Assembly: GCF_030816075.1 (NCBI RefSeq)
Contig: NZ_JAUSXO010000001.1
Coordinates: forward strand, 2,170,001-2,234,000
Reading direction: 5' to 3'
Source of the DNA: Arthrobacter agilis
GTDB taxonomy: Bacteria > Actinomycetota > Actinomycetes > Actinomycetales > Micrococcaceae
DNA: 64,000 nucleotides
Below the pieces are notes generated by a model, which saw only the letters and a program-made list of their open reading frames with translations, did not search any database and had not been told where the DNA came from. Positions 28,642 to 37,199 of the stretch are shown here, piece after piece. The translations under genes were made by a program, and so were the position numbers. Positions within the stretch are counted from its first letter, which is position 1; the number at the start of each line of letters is the position of its first letter.

Positions 28642-29589
28642 CTACAGGCCGCGCTTGCGGATCTCTTCGGTGGCCTGCGGCAGCACCGTGAAGAGGTCAC
28701 CCACGATCCCGAAATCGGCGATCTCGAAGACGGGCGAGTCCGCGTCCTTGTTGATCGCCACGATCACCTTCGAGGTCTGCATGCCGGCCTTCTGCTGGAT
28801 CGCACCGGAGATGCCCACGGAGATGTACAGCTGCGGGGACACGGTCTTGCCCGTCTGGCCGATCTGGGCCGAGTGCTCGATCCAGCCTGCGTCGGTGGCC
28901 GCGCGGGACGCACCGACGGCACCGCCCAGGGCGTCGGCGAGAGCCTCGAGCGGCGTGAAGTCTCCGTTGACGCCGCGGCCGCCGGCGACGATGACCCGGG
29001 CCTCGGCGAGTTCGGGCCTGCCACTGACGGGCTTGTCCACCCGTCCCGTCACGCGCGCCACGGCCGCCGGGAGGTCCACGGGGAGGCGCACCTCGTGCGG
29101 CGACGACGGGCCGCCCGCCTCGATCGCATCGAAGCTGTTGGGTTTGACCGTGAGGATCGCGACGTCGGTGGTGACGCGGCAGTCCACCGTGTACGAGCCG
29201 GCGAAATCGGACTTCGTGGCGGTCAGGTCGGCAGCGAGCGCGACGACGTCCGTGATGACGCCCGCCCCGAGGCGCACACCGAGCCGCGCGGCGATCTCCT
29301 TCGCCTCGTAGGAGTTGCCGAGCAGCACGATGCCCGCGCCCGTGGTGCGGACGGCCTCGGCGAGGAACGCCGCCTTCCCCGCCACCAGCACCTCGGACAC
29401 GGCGGCGCTGTCGGGCCGGTAGACCTGCTGCACGCCGTACGAGCCGACCCCGTCGAGATACGCCTGGTCGGCGTCGCCGGCGAGCGCGACGGTGACCTCA
29501 CCGAGCGACGCCCCGAGGGAGAGGAGTTCGCGCTCGCTCTTGGCGAGGCTCGCTCCGGCATGGTCGAGGAAGACGAGGACGGTGGTCAT
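28642..29589 (-). CDS. etfA: Electron transfer flavoprotein subunit alpha
   Basis: EtfA binds FAD and, with EtfB, passes electrons from acyl-CoA dehydrogenases to the quinone pool. The 315-residue product has the N-terminal alpha/beta domain and a C-terminal FAD-binding domain with VIVAGGRGVNGDFTPLEALADALGGAVGASRAATDAGW. The motifs GQTGKTVSPQLYISVGISGAIQ and VIVAINKDADSPVFEIADFGIVGDL complete the FAD site. Length is usual. It starts 41 bases after the etfB stop on the minus strand, in the standard etfB-etfA order. Confidence 0.96.
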   Translation of the reverse strand: MTTVLVFLDHAGASLAKSERELLSLGASLGEVTVALAGDADQAYLDGVGSYGVQQVYRPDSAAVSEVLVAGKAAFLAEAVRTTGAGIVLLGNSYEAKEIAARLGVRLGAGVITDVVALAADLTATKSDFAGSYTVDCRVTTDVAILTVKPNSFDAIEAGGPSSPHEVRLPVDLPAAVARVTGRVDKPVSGRPELAEARVIVAGGRGVNGDFTPLEALADALGGAVGASRAATDAGWIEHSAQIGQTGKTVSPQLYISVGISGAIQQKAGMQTSKVIVAINKDADSPVFEIADFGIVGDLFTVLPQATEEIRKRGL

Positions 29590-29630
29590 GGCGGATCTCC
29601 TGGAGGTCTGGATGGGACGGGAGGACGGGC

Positions 29631-30455
29631 TCAGAGGAGTTTCTGTCCCGCGAGGAAGTCGACGAGCCGGACGCCGGCATCGCCCTCGTCCGTGATGACG
29701 GTCCCCTGGTTGCGGGGCGGCCGCGGCGCCGCCGCCTCCACCCGGGTCCAGGACCCTGCCAGCCCCACCTCGTCCTGCTGCAGTCCGATGTCGGCGAGCG
29801 ACAGGACCTGGATCTGCTTCTTCTTCGCCGCCATGATGCCCTTGAAGTTCGGGTAGCGCGGTTCGTTGATCTGGTCCGTCACGGAGACGACGGCCGGCAG
29901 GGACGACTCGATGGTCTCCGCGTAGGTGTCGTTGTCGCGCCGTGCGCTGAGCGTCCGGTCACCGTCCCCGGGTGTGAGCTCGAGCGACGCCGCGAACGTC
30001 ACCTGCGGCAGGCCGAGGCGCTCCGCGAGCTGCGCCGGGACGAGCGAGGTCTCCCCGTCGGTCGACGCCATGCCGGTCAGGATGAGATCGAAGGGACCGA
30101 GGTGCCGCAGGAGTGCGGCGAGCGCCTTGGAGGTGGCCGACGCGTCGGACCCGGTCAGTGCCTCGTCGGTGAGATGGACGCCGTCGTCGGCCCCGATCTG
30201 CAGCGACTTCTTCACGGCGCCCACGGCGGCGGCGGGGCCCATGGTGATGGCCGTGACGCGGTGACCGGCGGCAGCTCCCCCGTGCGCCTCGACGAGCTGC
30301 AGCGCTGCTTCGAGGGCGTACTCGTCCAGTTCGGAGAGGATGCTCTCCGTCCGGACCGTCGTCAGGTCTTCGCCGATATGGCGGTCGAACTGAGCGTCCG
30401 GAACGTGCTTCACGAGGACTGCGATGCGCAGTCCTCCTGCTGTGGCCTCGTCCAT
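29631..30455 (-). CDS. etfB: Electron transfer flavoprotein subunit beta
   Basis: EtfB forms the electron-transfer heterodimer with EtfA and binds AMP. The 274-residue product has the signature segment IAVLVKHVPDA near the N-terminus, DEYALEAALQLVE and the beta-subunit signature VSVTDQINEPRYPNFKGIMAAKKKQI. The first eight residues (MDEATAGG) are an extension; a start near GGLRIAVLVK could also serve. It begins the etfB-etfA-PIG-L operon. Upstream lies the terminator of the htrA gene, so its promoter must lie in 30456-30572, where I see no clear hexamers. Confidence 0.95.
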   Translation of the reverse strand: MDEATAGGLRIAVLVKHVPDAQFDRHIGEDLTTVRTESILSELDEYALEAALQLVEAHGGAAAGHRVTAITMGPAAAVGAVKKSLQIGADDGVHLTDEALTGSDASATSKALAALLRHLGPFDLILTGMASTDGETSLVPAQLAERLGLPQVTFAASLELTPGDGDRTLSARRDNDTYAETIESSLPAVVSVTDQINEPRYPNFKGIMAAKKKQIQVLSLADIGLQQDEVGLAGSWTRVEAAAPRPPRNQGTVITDEGDAGVRLVDFLAGQKLL

Positions 30456-30572
30456 TGATGACCTTCCTCGTTCGGGGATCTTCCCACCGACTAGCTAACC
30501 ACAGGTGGTGCGCCCGGGAGCCGACGACGGCGCCCGTACCATCCGCCCGCGCGACCCGTCCGGCTCCCCGAC

Positions 30573-30612
30573 GCACAGGAGGCGGTCCCGGACCCGGGAC
30601 CACCTCCTGTGC
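30573..30612 (-). terminator. Terminator downstream of htrA
   Basis: A long hairpin with arms GCACAGGAGG/CCTCCTGTGC and GGTCCCGG/CCGGGACC, separated by one mismatch, lies 37 bases beyond the htrA stop. It has no T tract. Confidence 0.75.
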
Positions 30613-30648
30613 GTTGCTCGTCCGTGCCTCCCGGCGCGACCTCTCCCG

Positions 30649-32226
30649 TTACTGGGCGGGCGCCTGGGCGAGGGTGACCTCCACCGTACGGGCGTCCCCG
30701 CCTCGGAGGATCTCCACGGGCACCTGCTGTCCCACGGTCTGGATGCGCACCGCCGCCGTCAGGGACTGCGGGTCGCTGATCGCGAAGGTGCCGACCTTCG
30801 TGATGACGTCGCCTACCTGTAGCGAGGCCCCCTCGGCGGGTGAGCCCGGCTCCACCGACTGGACGAGGGCACCGGACGAGAACGTGGAGCCGCTCTTGGA
30901 CCCGTCGCTGGAGGCCGATGTGACGCTGACGCCGAGGAATCCGTGCGTGGCCGCGCCGTCCTCGATGATCTCCTGGGCGATGCGCTTCGCGTAGTTGATC
31001 GGGATGGAGAAGCCCACGCCGATGTTGCCGGTGGACTCACCGGAGCCTGCGGAGGCGATGGCCACGTTGACGCCGATGATCTTCCCGTCGGTGTCGACGA
31101 GCGCACCGCCGGAGTTGCCCTGGTTGATGGCGGCGTCGGTCTGGATGACGTTGAGGTAGATGGAGCCCTGCGACCCGCTCTGCTGCCCGCTGGAGCCGCC
31201 CGGCGGGAGGAAGTTGAAGCCCTCGCCGTCGTCGGGCTCCGTGCTGTCCGGCTGCTCCTCGGGCACGGCGGACGAGGCGACGCTGATGGTGCGGTTGAGC
31301 GTGGACACGATGCCGTCCGTGACGGTGCCACTGAGACCCAGGGGGGCGCCGATCGCGATCGCGGTGTCGCCGACGTTGAGCTCGTCGGAGTTCCCGAGCG
31401 TGGCGGCCTTGAGGTCGGGGGCGTCGATCTTGATGATCGCCAGGTCGCTGAGCGGATCGGTGCCGACCACCGTCGCGGCGAATACGCGCCCGTCGTTGAG
31501 CTTGACCTCGACCGTCGGCTCCGAGACCTGTCCGCCCAGGGTCACCACGTGGGTGTTCGTGAGGATGTGGCCGTCGGTGTCGAGGATGATGCCCGATCCG
31601 GAGCCGCTCGCGCTGCCGCCGCTCACGGCGATCGTGACGACGCTGGGCGACGCGGTGACGGCCGCGCCGGTGATGGTGTTCACGTCCTCGGTGTTGTTCA
31701 CCACGATGGACTCCGGTGCCGCCTGGGCGGTGCCGGCGGAGGCGTTGCCGTCCAGGGCGTTGTAGCCGGCCGTCGCGACGCCGCCGCCGACGAGCCCTGC
31801 CACCAGGACCCCTGCGGCGAAGGTGGCGAGGCCGACACGTCGGCGGTCCTTTCCGACGGTCTGCACCGCAGGACCCGACGCCGCGTGGCCGTAGCCGTTC
31901 TGCTCCCCGTAGAAGGGCTGGTGGCCCGCATAGGCGGGGTGTGCGGCAGGAGCCTGCTGGAACGCCGGCTGCGGGGCCTCGTGCCCCGGGCTGGACACCG
32001 CCGGATGCTGGGCCGTCGGGTACGGGGTGGACGGCTGGACCGTCGTGTCAGGAGCTCCGGCAGCGTGACCGCCGGGGCGGCTGTCGCTCCACGGGGTCGG
32101 CTGCCCCTCCGCCGGGCGGTCTCCGGCCGAGTCCTGGTGCCGGCCGGATCCCCAGGACGGAGGGTTCTGCGGCTGCGGAGGGAGGGGGCGGTCCGGGGTG
32201 CCCGGCGTGCCTGGCTGCTCGTTCAT
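30649..32226 (-). CDS. HtrA/DegP-family membrane-anchored serine protease with PDZ domain
   Basis: HtrA proteases cut misfolded or signalling proteins outside the membrane. The 525-residue product has a long cytoplasmic N-terminus rich in Pro, Gln, Gly and His, one membrane segment (about 132-155), and a trypsin-like domain. The triad is His226 in TNTHVV, Asp261 in LSDLAIIKI and Ser372 in GNSGGALVD. A PDZ domain closes the protein (about 430-520). A Gly/Ser-rich insert (about 325-355) lies inside the protease domain. I chose the ATG at 32226 (MNEQPGTPG) preceded by AAAGGA; the frame is open 550 bases further, but that is chance. It is divergent from the TPM-PspA genes. Confidence 0.95.
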   Translation of the reverse strand: MNEQPGTPGTPDRPLPPQPQNPPSWGSGRHQDSAGDRPAEGQPTPWSDSRPGGHAAGAPDTTVQPSTPYPTAQHPAVSSPGHEAPQPAFQQAPAAHPAYAGHQPFYGEQNGYGHAASGPAVQTVGKDRRRVGLATFAAGVLVAGLVGGGVATAGYNALDGNASAGTAQAAPESIVVNNTEDVNTITGAAVTASPSVVTIAVSGGSASGSGSGIILDTDGHILTNTHVVTLGGQVSEPTVEVKLNDGRVFAATVVGTDPLSDLAIIKIDAPDLKAATLGNSDELNVGDTAIAIGAPLGLSGTVTDGIVSTLNRTISVASSAVPEEQPDSTEPDDGEGFNFLPPGGSSGQQSGSQGSIYLNVIQTDAAINQGNSGGALVDTDGKIIGVNVAIASAGSGESTGNIGVGFSIPINYAKRIAQEIIEDGAATHGFLGVSVTSASSDGSKSGSTFSSGALVQSVEPGSPAEGASLQVGDVITKVGTFAISDPQSLTAAVRIQTVGQQVPVEILRGGDARTVEVTLAQAPAQ

Positions 32227-32674
32227 CGGAGGTCCTTTCGTTGCTGTTGACCACATCATGGCAACCTTCTCTGAGCCTTGAGCATGCGTTCGCTGTGCGG
32301 TGTCTGAGAGCTTGCTGGTGCCCTGCGGAGGTCTCCCGGATTCCTCCGGGAGGTGGTGGCCCTCCCCCAGTATCGTGCGTAGCCGGCATCTGCCGGGACC
32401 AGGAGCGGATCGGTGCACCCTGGCGCGGACCCGCCGGGCGCGTGGTAGGCGGGTGCGCCGGGTGCGCCGGGGCGTCGGTGGCTCCCGGCAGCGGCGGAGC
32501 CCAGGATCGGGCGCGGGCCAGGGGCCGATGCCGCCCCTTTCGCTAGGGGCATAGGGACGGTGGTGGACGCTCCCGAACCCCAACCATAGAATCGGAAAGA
32601 CAGGGAGCCTCCGGCGTCCGCCGGCCCCAGTCCTGGGACCGGTAGGGTCCGGGGGACGTGCCGAAGGGTCGAAA
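32227..32674. other. 448-bp divergent control region, no gene seen
   Basis: This region separates htrA (minus) from the TPM gene (plus). Open frames across it are extensions without start signals. Apart from the possible plus-strand promoter at 32564-32592, I see no conserved element; the htrA promoter is not evident. Confidence 0.6.
32564..32592 (+). promoter_or_regulatory. Possible promoter for the TPM-pspA unit
   Basis: TGGACG at 32564-32569 and TAGAAT at 32587-32592, 17 bases apart, stand about 80 bases upstream of the TPM-protein start. The -10 is good, the -35 is one base off TTGACG. Confidence 0.45.
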
Positions 32675-34807
32675 ATGCGAATGTTGAGCAGGCGCACCCG
32701 CGTCTCTGCTGTCCTGGGCGCCGCCGTGGCGATCCCGTTGTTCTCCGGTGCCGCGGCCTTCGCCGACGAACCGCTCACCTTCCCGTCCGGTGACTACGTC
32801 ATCGACAACGCGGGCGTCCTCAGCCCCGACGAGGAGAGCGAGCTCGAGGCCGCGATCGAGGATCTGCGCTCGCAGGAGGGCTTCACCGTCCGTGTCGCCT
32901 ACGTGGACGACTTCGAGAACCCGACCGATCGCGCGTCGTGGGCGACGGCGTCGGCGCAGCTGAACGACCAGACCTCGAACGAGGGCATGCTGGCGGTCGC
33001 CGTCGATCAGGGGGTTGCCGCGTACGTCGTCGGGAGCGGCTCCGCGATCGGCGGGCAGGGTCAGGCGATCTACGACGAATACATCGGCCCCGAGCTCCGG
33101 GCAGGAGAGCTGGCGGCTGCCGGCACCGCGGCCGTCCAGGGGACCGAGGACGCGCTGGCAGGCAATACCGGCGGTGGGACGGGCGGGGGAACCTCCTCCG
33201 GGACCACCGGCTCCTCGGGCGGCAGCGGCCTCGGCGGGCTCGTCCTCGTGGGCGGCCTCGTCGCCGTAGCCGGCGCGGGCGGCTACATGCTGCTCAAGAA
33301 CCGCGGCACCAGCAGCGCCCAGCGCAAGCGGGAGCAGTACGGCTACGGCCCGGTGCCGTCCGCGAGTGGCGAGGTCGTCGATCCACTGGCGTCCGTGAGC
33401 GTGGAGGACCTCCGCAAGCGGGCCGGCAGCCTCCTGGTCGCGGCCGACGACGCCATCAAGTCCAGCGAGCAGGAGCTCGGTTTCGCGGAGGCCCAGTACG
33501 GCAGCGAGGCGATCGCGACGTTCGCCCAGGACATCGCCGCCGCCCGGCAGCACATGAGCGAGTCCTTCAAGCTGCAGCAGCAACTGGACGACCACATCCC
33601 GGACACGGAACAGCAGCAGCGCCAGTGGCTCGGGGAGATCATCCGCCGCTGTGAGGACGTGAACGCCTCGCTGCAGGCCAACAAGGCCGATTTCGACGCG
33701 TTGCGGGAGCTCGAACGCAACGCACCCGAGGCACTGCGCCGGGCCCAGGCCGCCGCCGGGGAGGCGCAGCGACGCTTCGCCGCCGCCGAGCAGGCCCTGC
33801 GGACCCTCCAGGGACGCTACCTCGAGACCGCGACGTCCCAGGTCGCCGACAACATCGAACAGGCCAGGGAGCGCCTCAGCTTCGTCGACAGCGCCGCGAC
33901 GGAGGCCGAGTCGCGCATGGCGGCCGGCGACACCGGCCGTGCCGTCGTCGCCGTCCGGGCCGCCGAGGAGTCGGTCCACCAGAGCACCGTGCTCCTGGAC
34001 GCGATCGACAAGCGCGCCGAGGAGCTCGCATCGGCCGAGCGCGAGCTCGAACGTGCGCTGCCCGAGGCCGAGCAGGACCTGGCGCAGGCGCAGGCCATGG
34101 ACCGGGCAGGGCAGTACCGCGACCTCGCCGGCCCCATCGCGGCCGCGCAGGCCGCCGTCGAGACCGTGCGGCGGGAGCGCCAGAGCGCCCGCAGCAACCC
34201 CCTCGCCCTCCTGCAGCGGCTCGAGGCCGCGCACTCCCAGCTCGACGCCGCCCTCGGGGGCGTGCGCGACCAGGCGGAGAACACCCGGCGGGCGCAGGAC
34301 TCGCTGCAGCACGCCCTCATCGCGGCCCAGTCGAGCATCTCCGGCACGGCCGACTACATCCGCGCGCGACGCGGTGGAGTGGGCAGCGAGGCACGCACCC
34401 GGCTGGCGGAGGCCGAACGCAACCTCGACTACGCCGTCGGCCTGCAGCGCTCCGATCCCGTGGCGGCGCTGTCCCACGCGCAGCAGGCGTCGATGCTCGC
34501 CGACCAGGCCGCGCAGCTGGCGGAGCAGGACGTCGACGGCTTCGGCCGCGGCGGCATGGGCATGGGCGGCTACGGCGGTCGCGGCGGCGACGGCATGGGC
34601 GGCGCCCTGCTCGGCGGCATCCTCCTCGGTTCGATCCTCAACGGCGGCGGAGGCTTCGGTGGCGGCTGGGGCGGCGGCGGTTACAACGACGGCGGCGGCG
34701 GGGGTTTCGGCGGCGACGGCGGGAGCTTCGGCGGAGGCGGCTTCGGCGGGTTCGACGGCGGCGGCGGCGGGTTCGGGGACTTCGGCGGAGGCGGCGGAGA
34801 CTTCTAG
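32675..34807 (+). CDS. TPM-domain secreted/membrane protein with coiled coil and Gly-rich tail
   Basis: The 710-residue product has a Sec signal peptide (about 1-30, ending SGAAAFA), then a TPM (YgcG/Psb32-like) domain at about 40-150 with YVIDNAGVLSPDEESELEAAIEDL and GVAAYVVGSGSAIG. A Gly/Ser/Thr linker precedes a membrane segment (about 187-207). Next comes a very long, Ala/Glu/Gln/Arg-rich helical region (about 225-610) with strong coiled-coil character. The last 85 residues are almost only Gly, Phe, Asp and Ser. The TPM domain is outside and the coiled coil inside, by inference. Function is unknown, but the next gene is pspA and the divergent one is htrA, pointing to envelope stress. Confidence 0.9.
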   Translation: MRMLSRRTRVSAVLGAAVAIPLFSGAAAFADEPLTFPSGDYVIDNAGVLSPDEESELEAAIEDLRSQEGFTVRVAYVDDFENPTDRASWATASAQLNDQTSNEGMLAVAVDQGVAAYVVGSGSAIGGQGQAIYDEYIGPELRAGELAAAGTAAVQGTEDALAGNTGGGTGGGTSSGTTGSSGGSGLGGLVLVGGLVAVAGAGGYMLLKNRGTSSAQRKREQYGYGPVPSASGEVVDPLASVSVEDLRKRAGSLLVAADDAIKSSEQELGFAEAQYGSEAIATFAQDIAAARQHMSESFKLQQQLDDHIPDTEQQQRQWLGEIIRRCEDVNASLQANKADFDALRELERNAPEALRRAQAAAGEAQRRFAAAEQALRTLQGRYLETATSQVADNIEQARERLSFVDSAATEAESRMAAGDTGRAVVAVRAAEESVHQSTVLLDAIDKRAEELASAERELERALPEAEQDLAQAQAMDRAGQYRDLAGPIAAAQAAVETVRRERQSARSNPLALLQRLEAAHSQLDAALGGVRDQAENTRRAQDSLQHALIAAQSSISGTADYIRARRGGVGSEARTRLAEAERNLDYAVGLQRSDPVAALSHAQQASMLADQAAQLAEQDVDGFGRGGMGMGGYGGRGGDGMGGALLGGILLGSILNGGGGFGGGWGGGGYNDGGGGGFGGDGGSFGGGGFGGFDGGGGGFGDFGGGGGDF

Positions 34808-34877
34808 GCCGCACCGCTCGCGCCGACAGCAGGATGCAGTGTTCGCAGGATCTCAGGAAGAATCGAAAGGGAAATCA

Positions 34878-35672
34878 ATGGTAAAGCAGTCAATTTTCGG
34901 CAGGATCGCCCAGCTCACGCGCGCCAACATCAACGCGCTGCTCGATCAGGCGGAGGATCCGCAGAAGATGCTCGACCAGATGGTCCGCGACTACACGAAC
35001 AGCATCGCCGAGGCCGAGAGCGCTGTCGCACAGACCATCGGCAACCTGCGCATGATGCAGGACGACTACAACGAGGACGTCGAGAACGCCCGCAGCTGGG
35101 GCAACAAGGCCCTCGCGGCCTCCCGCAAGGCCGACGAGTACCGGACGACCGGCGACACCGTGGACGCCCAGAAGTTCGACAACCTGGCCAAGGTGGCGAT
35201 CCAGCGTCAGATGGCGGCCGAGAACGAGGCGAAGGGCGCCGAGCCCACCATCGCCTCCCAGACGGAGATCGTCGACAAGCTCAAGGACGGCCTCAACCAG
35301 ATGCGGGGCAAGCTCGGCGAGCTCACCGTCAAGCGCGACCAGCTGGTTGCCCGGGCTCGCACCGCCCAGGCGCAGCAGCAGGTGCACGACGCCGTCAAGA
35401 GCATCGATTTCATGGACCCCACGAGCGAGGTGGGCCGCTTCGAGGAGAAGATCCGGCGCGAGGAGGCCCGGGTCCGCGGACAGCAGGAGCTGGCGTCGTC
35501 GAGCCTCGATGCCCAGTTCGAGAGCCTTGAGGACCTCGGGGAGCAGACCGAGATCGAGGCACGCCTCGCGGCCCTGAAATCCGGGTCCGGTTCCCGGTCG
35601 GCGATCGGCCAGGGTTCCGGCGAGAACGCCGCGGCCGGCACGCCGTCGACCACGGGCGAGACGGCGTACTGA
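34878..35672 (+). CDS. pspA: PspA/IM30-family membrane stress protein
   Basis: PspA proteins coat and stabilise damaged inner membranes. The 264-residue product is a typical helical PspA_IM30 protein: an amphipathic N-terminal helix (MVKQSIFGRIAQLTRANINALLDQAEDPQKMLDQ), then long helices with NLRMMQDDYNEDVENARSWGNKALAASRKADEYR and LKDGLNQMRGKLGELTVKRDQLVARARTAQAQQQV. The C-terminal 30 residues are Gly/Ser/Thr-rich. The ATG at 34878 is preceded by GAAAGGGAAATCA. It lies 70 bases after the TPM gene and is probably cotranscribed with it. Confidence 0.94.
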   Translation: MVKQSIFGRIAQLTRANINALLDQAEDPQKMLDQMVRDYTNSIAEAESAVAQTIGNLRMMQDDYNEDVENARSWGNKALAASRKADEYRTTGDTVDAQKFDNLAKVAIQRQMAAENEAKGAEPTIASQTEIVDKLKDGLNQMRGKLGELTVKRDQLVARARTAQAQQQVHDAVKSIDFMDPTSEVGRFEEKIRREEARVRGQQELASSSLDAQFESLEDLGEQTEIEARLAALKSGSGSRSAIGQGSGENAAAGTPSTTGETAY

Positions 35673-35699
35673 CGCACTGACGCACTGACGCACTGACGC
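35668..35699 (+). repeat. 8-bp tandem repeat across the pspA stop codon
   Basis: Four perfect ACTGACGC units run from the last pspA codon into the 3' flank. The stop codon TGA lies inside the first unit, and because eight is not a multiple of three the unit repeats TGA in all three frames. Confidence 0.9.
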
Positions 35700-35714
35700 A
35701 TCGACCCCCTGCCG

Positions 35715-35748
35715 GAGAGGGCCGCAGCCACCGGGCTGCGGCCCTCTC
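35715..35748 (+). terminator. Terminator after pspA
   Basis: A perfect 15-base-pair stem (GAGAGGGCCGCAGCC and its complement) closes on the loop ACCG, followed by TGCTT. It lies about 40 bases beyond the pspA stop. Confidence 0.85.
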
Positions 35749-35794
35749 TGCTTGCCGGCGCCGTCGTGTCGGAGCCCGCCGGTAGATTGAGGGC

Positions 35795-37186
35795 ATGGCT
35801 CTGACTGTGGTGTGGTTCCGCGACGATCTCCGCATCTCCGACAATCCGGCACTCGCCGCTGCCGCGGACAGCGGGGACGACGTCGTCGCCTGCTACATCC
35901 TCGACGAGGAGACCGAGGGCATCCGGCCGCTCGGCGGTGCGTCGCGCTGGTGGCTGCACCACTCCCTGGCGGCACTGGGCGCCTCACTCGACGAGCTGGG
36001 CATCCCCCTCGTCCTGCGACGGGGAGCGGCCGGAGAGGTGCTGCCCGGGATCGTCCAGGAGGCCTCGGCCCACGCCGTCGCCTGGAACCGCCGTTACGGG
36101 CTCGCCGAGCGCACCACGGATGCCTCCCTCAAGACGTCCTTCGCGGAGCAGGGCGTGGAGGCGACGAGCTACCAGGCGAATCTGATGTACGAGCCGTGGG
36201 AGGTCACCTCGGGGTCGGGCGAGGCCTACAAGGTGTTCACCCCGTTCTGGCGGGCATGCCTGGCGTCCCGCACCCCACGCAAGCCCCTGCCCGCACCGGA
36301 AGCCCTCCGAGGGCCGGTCCTCGGCTCGGACCGCCTCGACGCCTGGGGGCTGCTGCCCACGGCCCCCGACTGGGCGCAGGGCCTCCGCGCGACGTGGACG
36401 CCCGGCGAAGCCGGGGCGCACGCCCGCCTCGACGACTTCCTCGAGGATGCTGCCCACGGGTACAAGGACGCCCGCGACCGGCCCGCGGTTGACGGCACGA
36501 GCAGGCTGTCCCCGCACCTGAGGTTCGGCGAGATCAGCCCGTTCGAGGTGTGGCACGCCGCGCAGGACCGCAAGGACAGCTCGACGGCGGAGGACATCCG
36601 GGTCTTCGGCTCCGAGCTGGGCTGGCGCGAGTTCAGCTGGCAGTTGCTGTACTTCAATCCCCAGCTGGCCACCGTGAACTACCGCCCCGAGTTCGACGCC
36701 TTCGCGTGGGAGAGTTCCACGGAAGCCGAGCTGGACGCCTGGCAGCGCGGCCGCACGGGGTATCCGCTGATCGACGCCGGGATGCGACAGATGTGGGAGA
36801 TCGGGTGGATGCACAACCGCGTGCGGATGGCGACGGCGTCGTTCCTCATCAAGAACCTCATGATCGACTGGCGCGTGGGCGAGAGATGGTTCTGGGACTG
36901 CCTCGTCGACGCCGACGCCGCGAGCAATGCCGCGAGCTGGCAGTGGGTCGCGGGGTCGGGCGCCGATGCCAGCCCGTACTTCCGGATCTTCAATCCCGTG
37001 CTGCAGAGCAAGAAGTTCGATCCGCAGGGGGCGTACCTGGTCCGGTTCGTGCCGGAACTCGCGGACGCCGAGAACGTCCACGAACCCTGGAAGGGTCAGG
37101 CGCCCGGGTACCCGGAGCCCGTGGTCGACCTCAAGGAGAGCCGCCAGCGGGCCCTGAGTGCGTACAAGGCCCTCTCCGAGGGCTAG
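35795..37186 (+). CDS. phr: Deoxyribodipyrimidine photolyase
   Basis: This FAD enzyme uses blue light to split UV-made pyrimidine dimers. The 463-residue product has the N-terminal alpha/beta antenna domain beginning LTVVWFRDDLRISDNPALA. The C-terminal FAD-binding domain carries SRLSPHLRFGEISPFEVWH, ELGWREFSWQLLYF, GYPLIDAGMRQMWEIGWMHNRVRM, then WFWDCLVDADAASNAASWQWVAGSGADASPYFRIFNP. The last block contains the residues around the flavin and DNA-contacting Trp. Length fits class I CPD photolyases. It has its own position after the pspA terminator and is convergent with the hydrolase gene. Confidence 0.95.
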   Translation: MALTVVWFRDDLRISDNPALAAAADSGDDVVACYILDEETEGIRPLGGASRWWLHHSLAALGASLDELGIPLVLRRGAAGEVLPGIVQEASAHAVAWNRRYGLAERTTDASLKTSFAEQGVEATSYQANLMYEPWEVTSGSGEAYKVFTPFWRACLASRTPRKPLPAPEALRGPVLGSDRLDAWGLLPTAPDWAQGLRATWTPGEAGAHARLDDFLEDAAHGYKDARDRPAVDGTSRLSPHLRFGEISPFEVWHAAQDRKDSSTAEDIRVFGSELGWREFSWQLLYFNPQLATVNYRPEFDAFAWESSTEAELDAWQRGRTGYPLIDAGMRQMWEIGWMHNRVRMATASFLIKNLMIDWRVGERWFWDCLVDADAASNAASWQWVAGSGADASPYFRIFNPVLQSKKFDPQGAYLVRFVPELADAENVHEPWKGQAPGYPEPVVDLKESRQRALSAYKALSEG

Positions 37187-37199
37187 GTGTACCGGCCGT

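Noticed and set aside
32227-32778. A 5' extension of htrA by 184 codons
   Set aside because: The added residues overlap the divergent TPM gene start and are Arg/Pro-rich without family likeness, while the ATG at 32226 has a ribosome site.
32543-34477. A 644-residue minus-strand open frame
   Set aside because: It is antisense to the TPM protein; the real gene has a signal peptide and a clear start.
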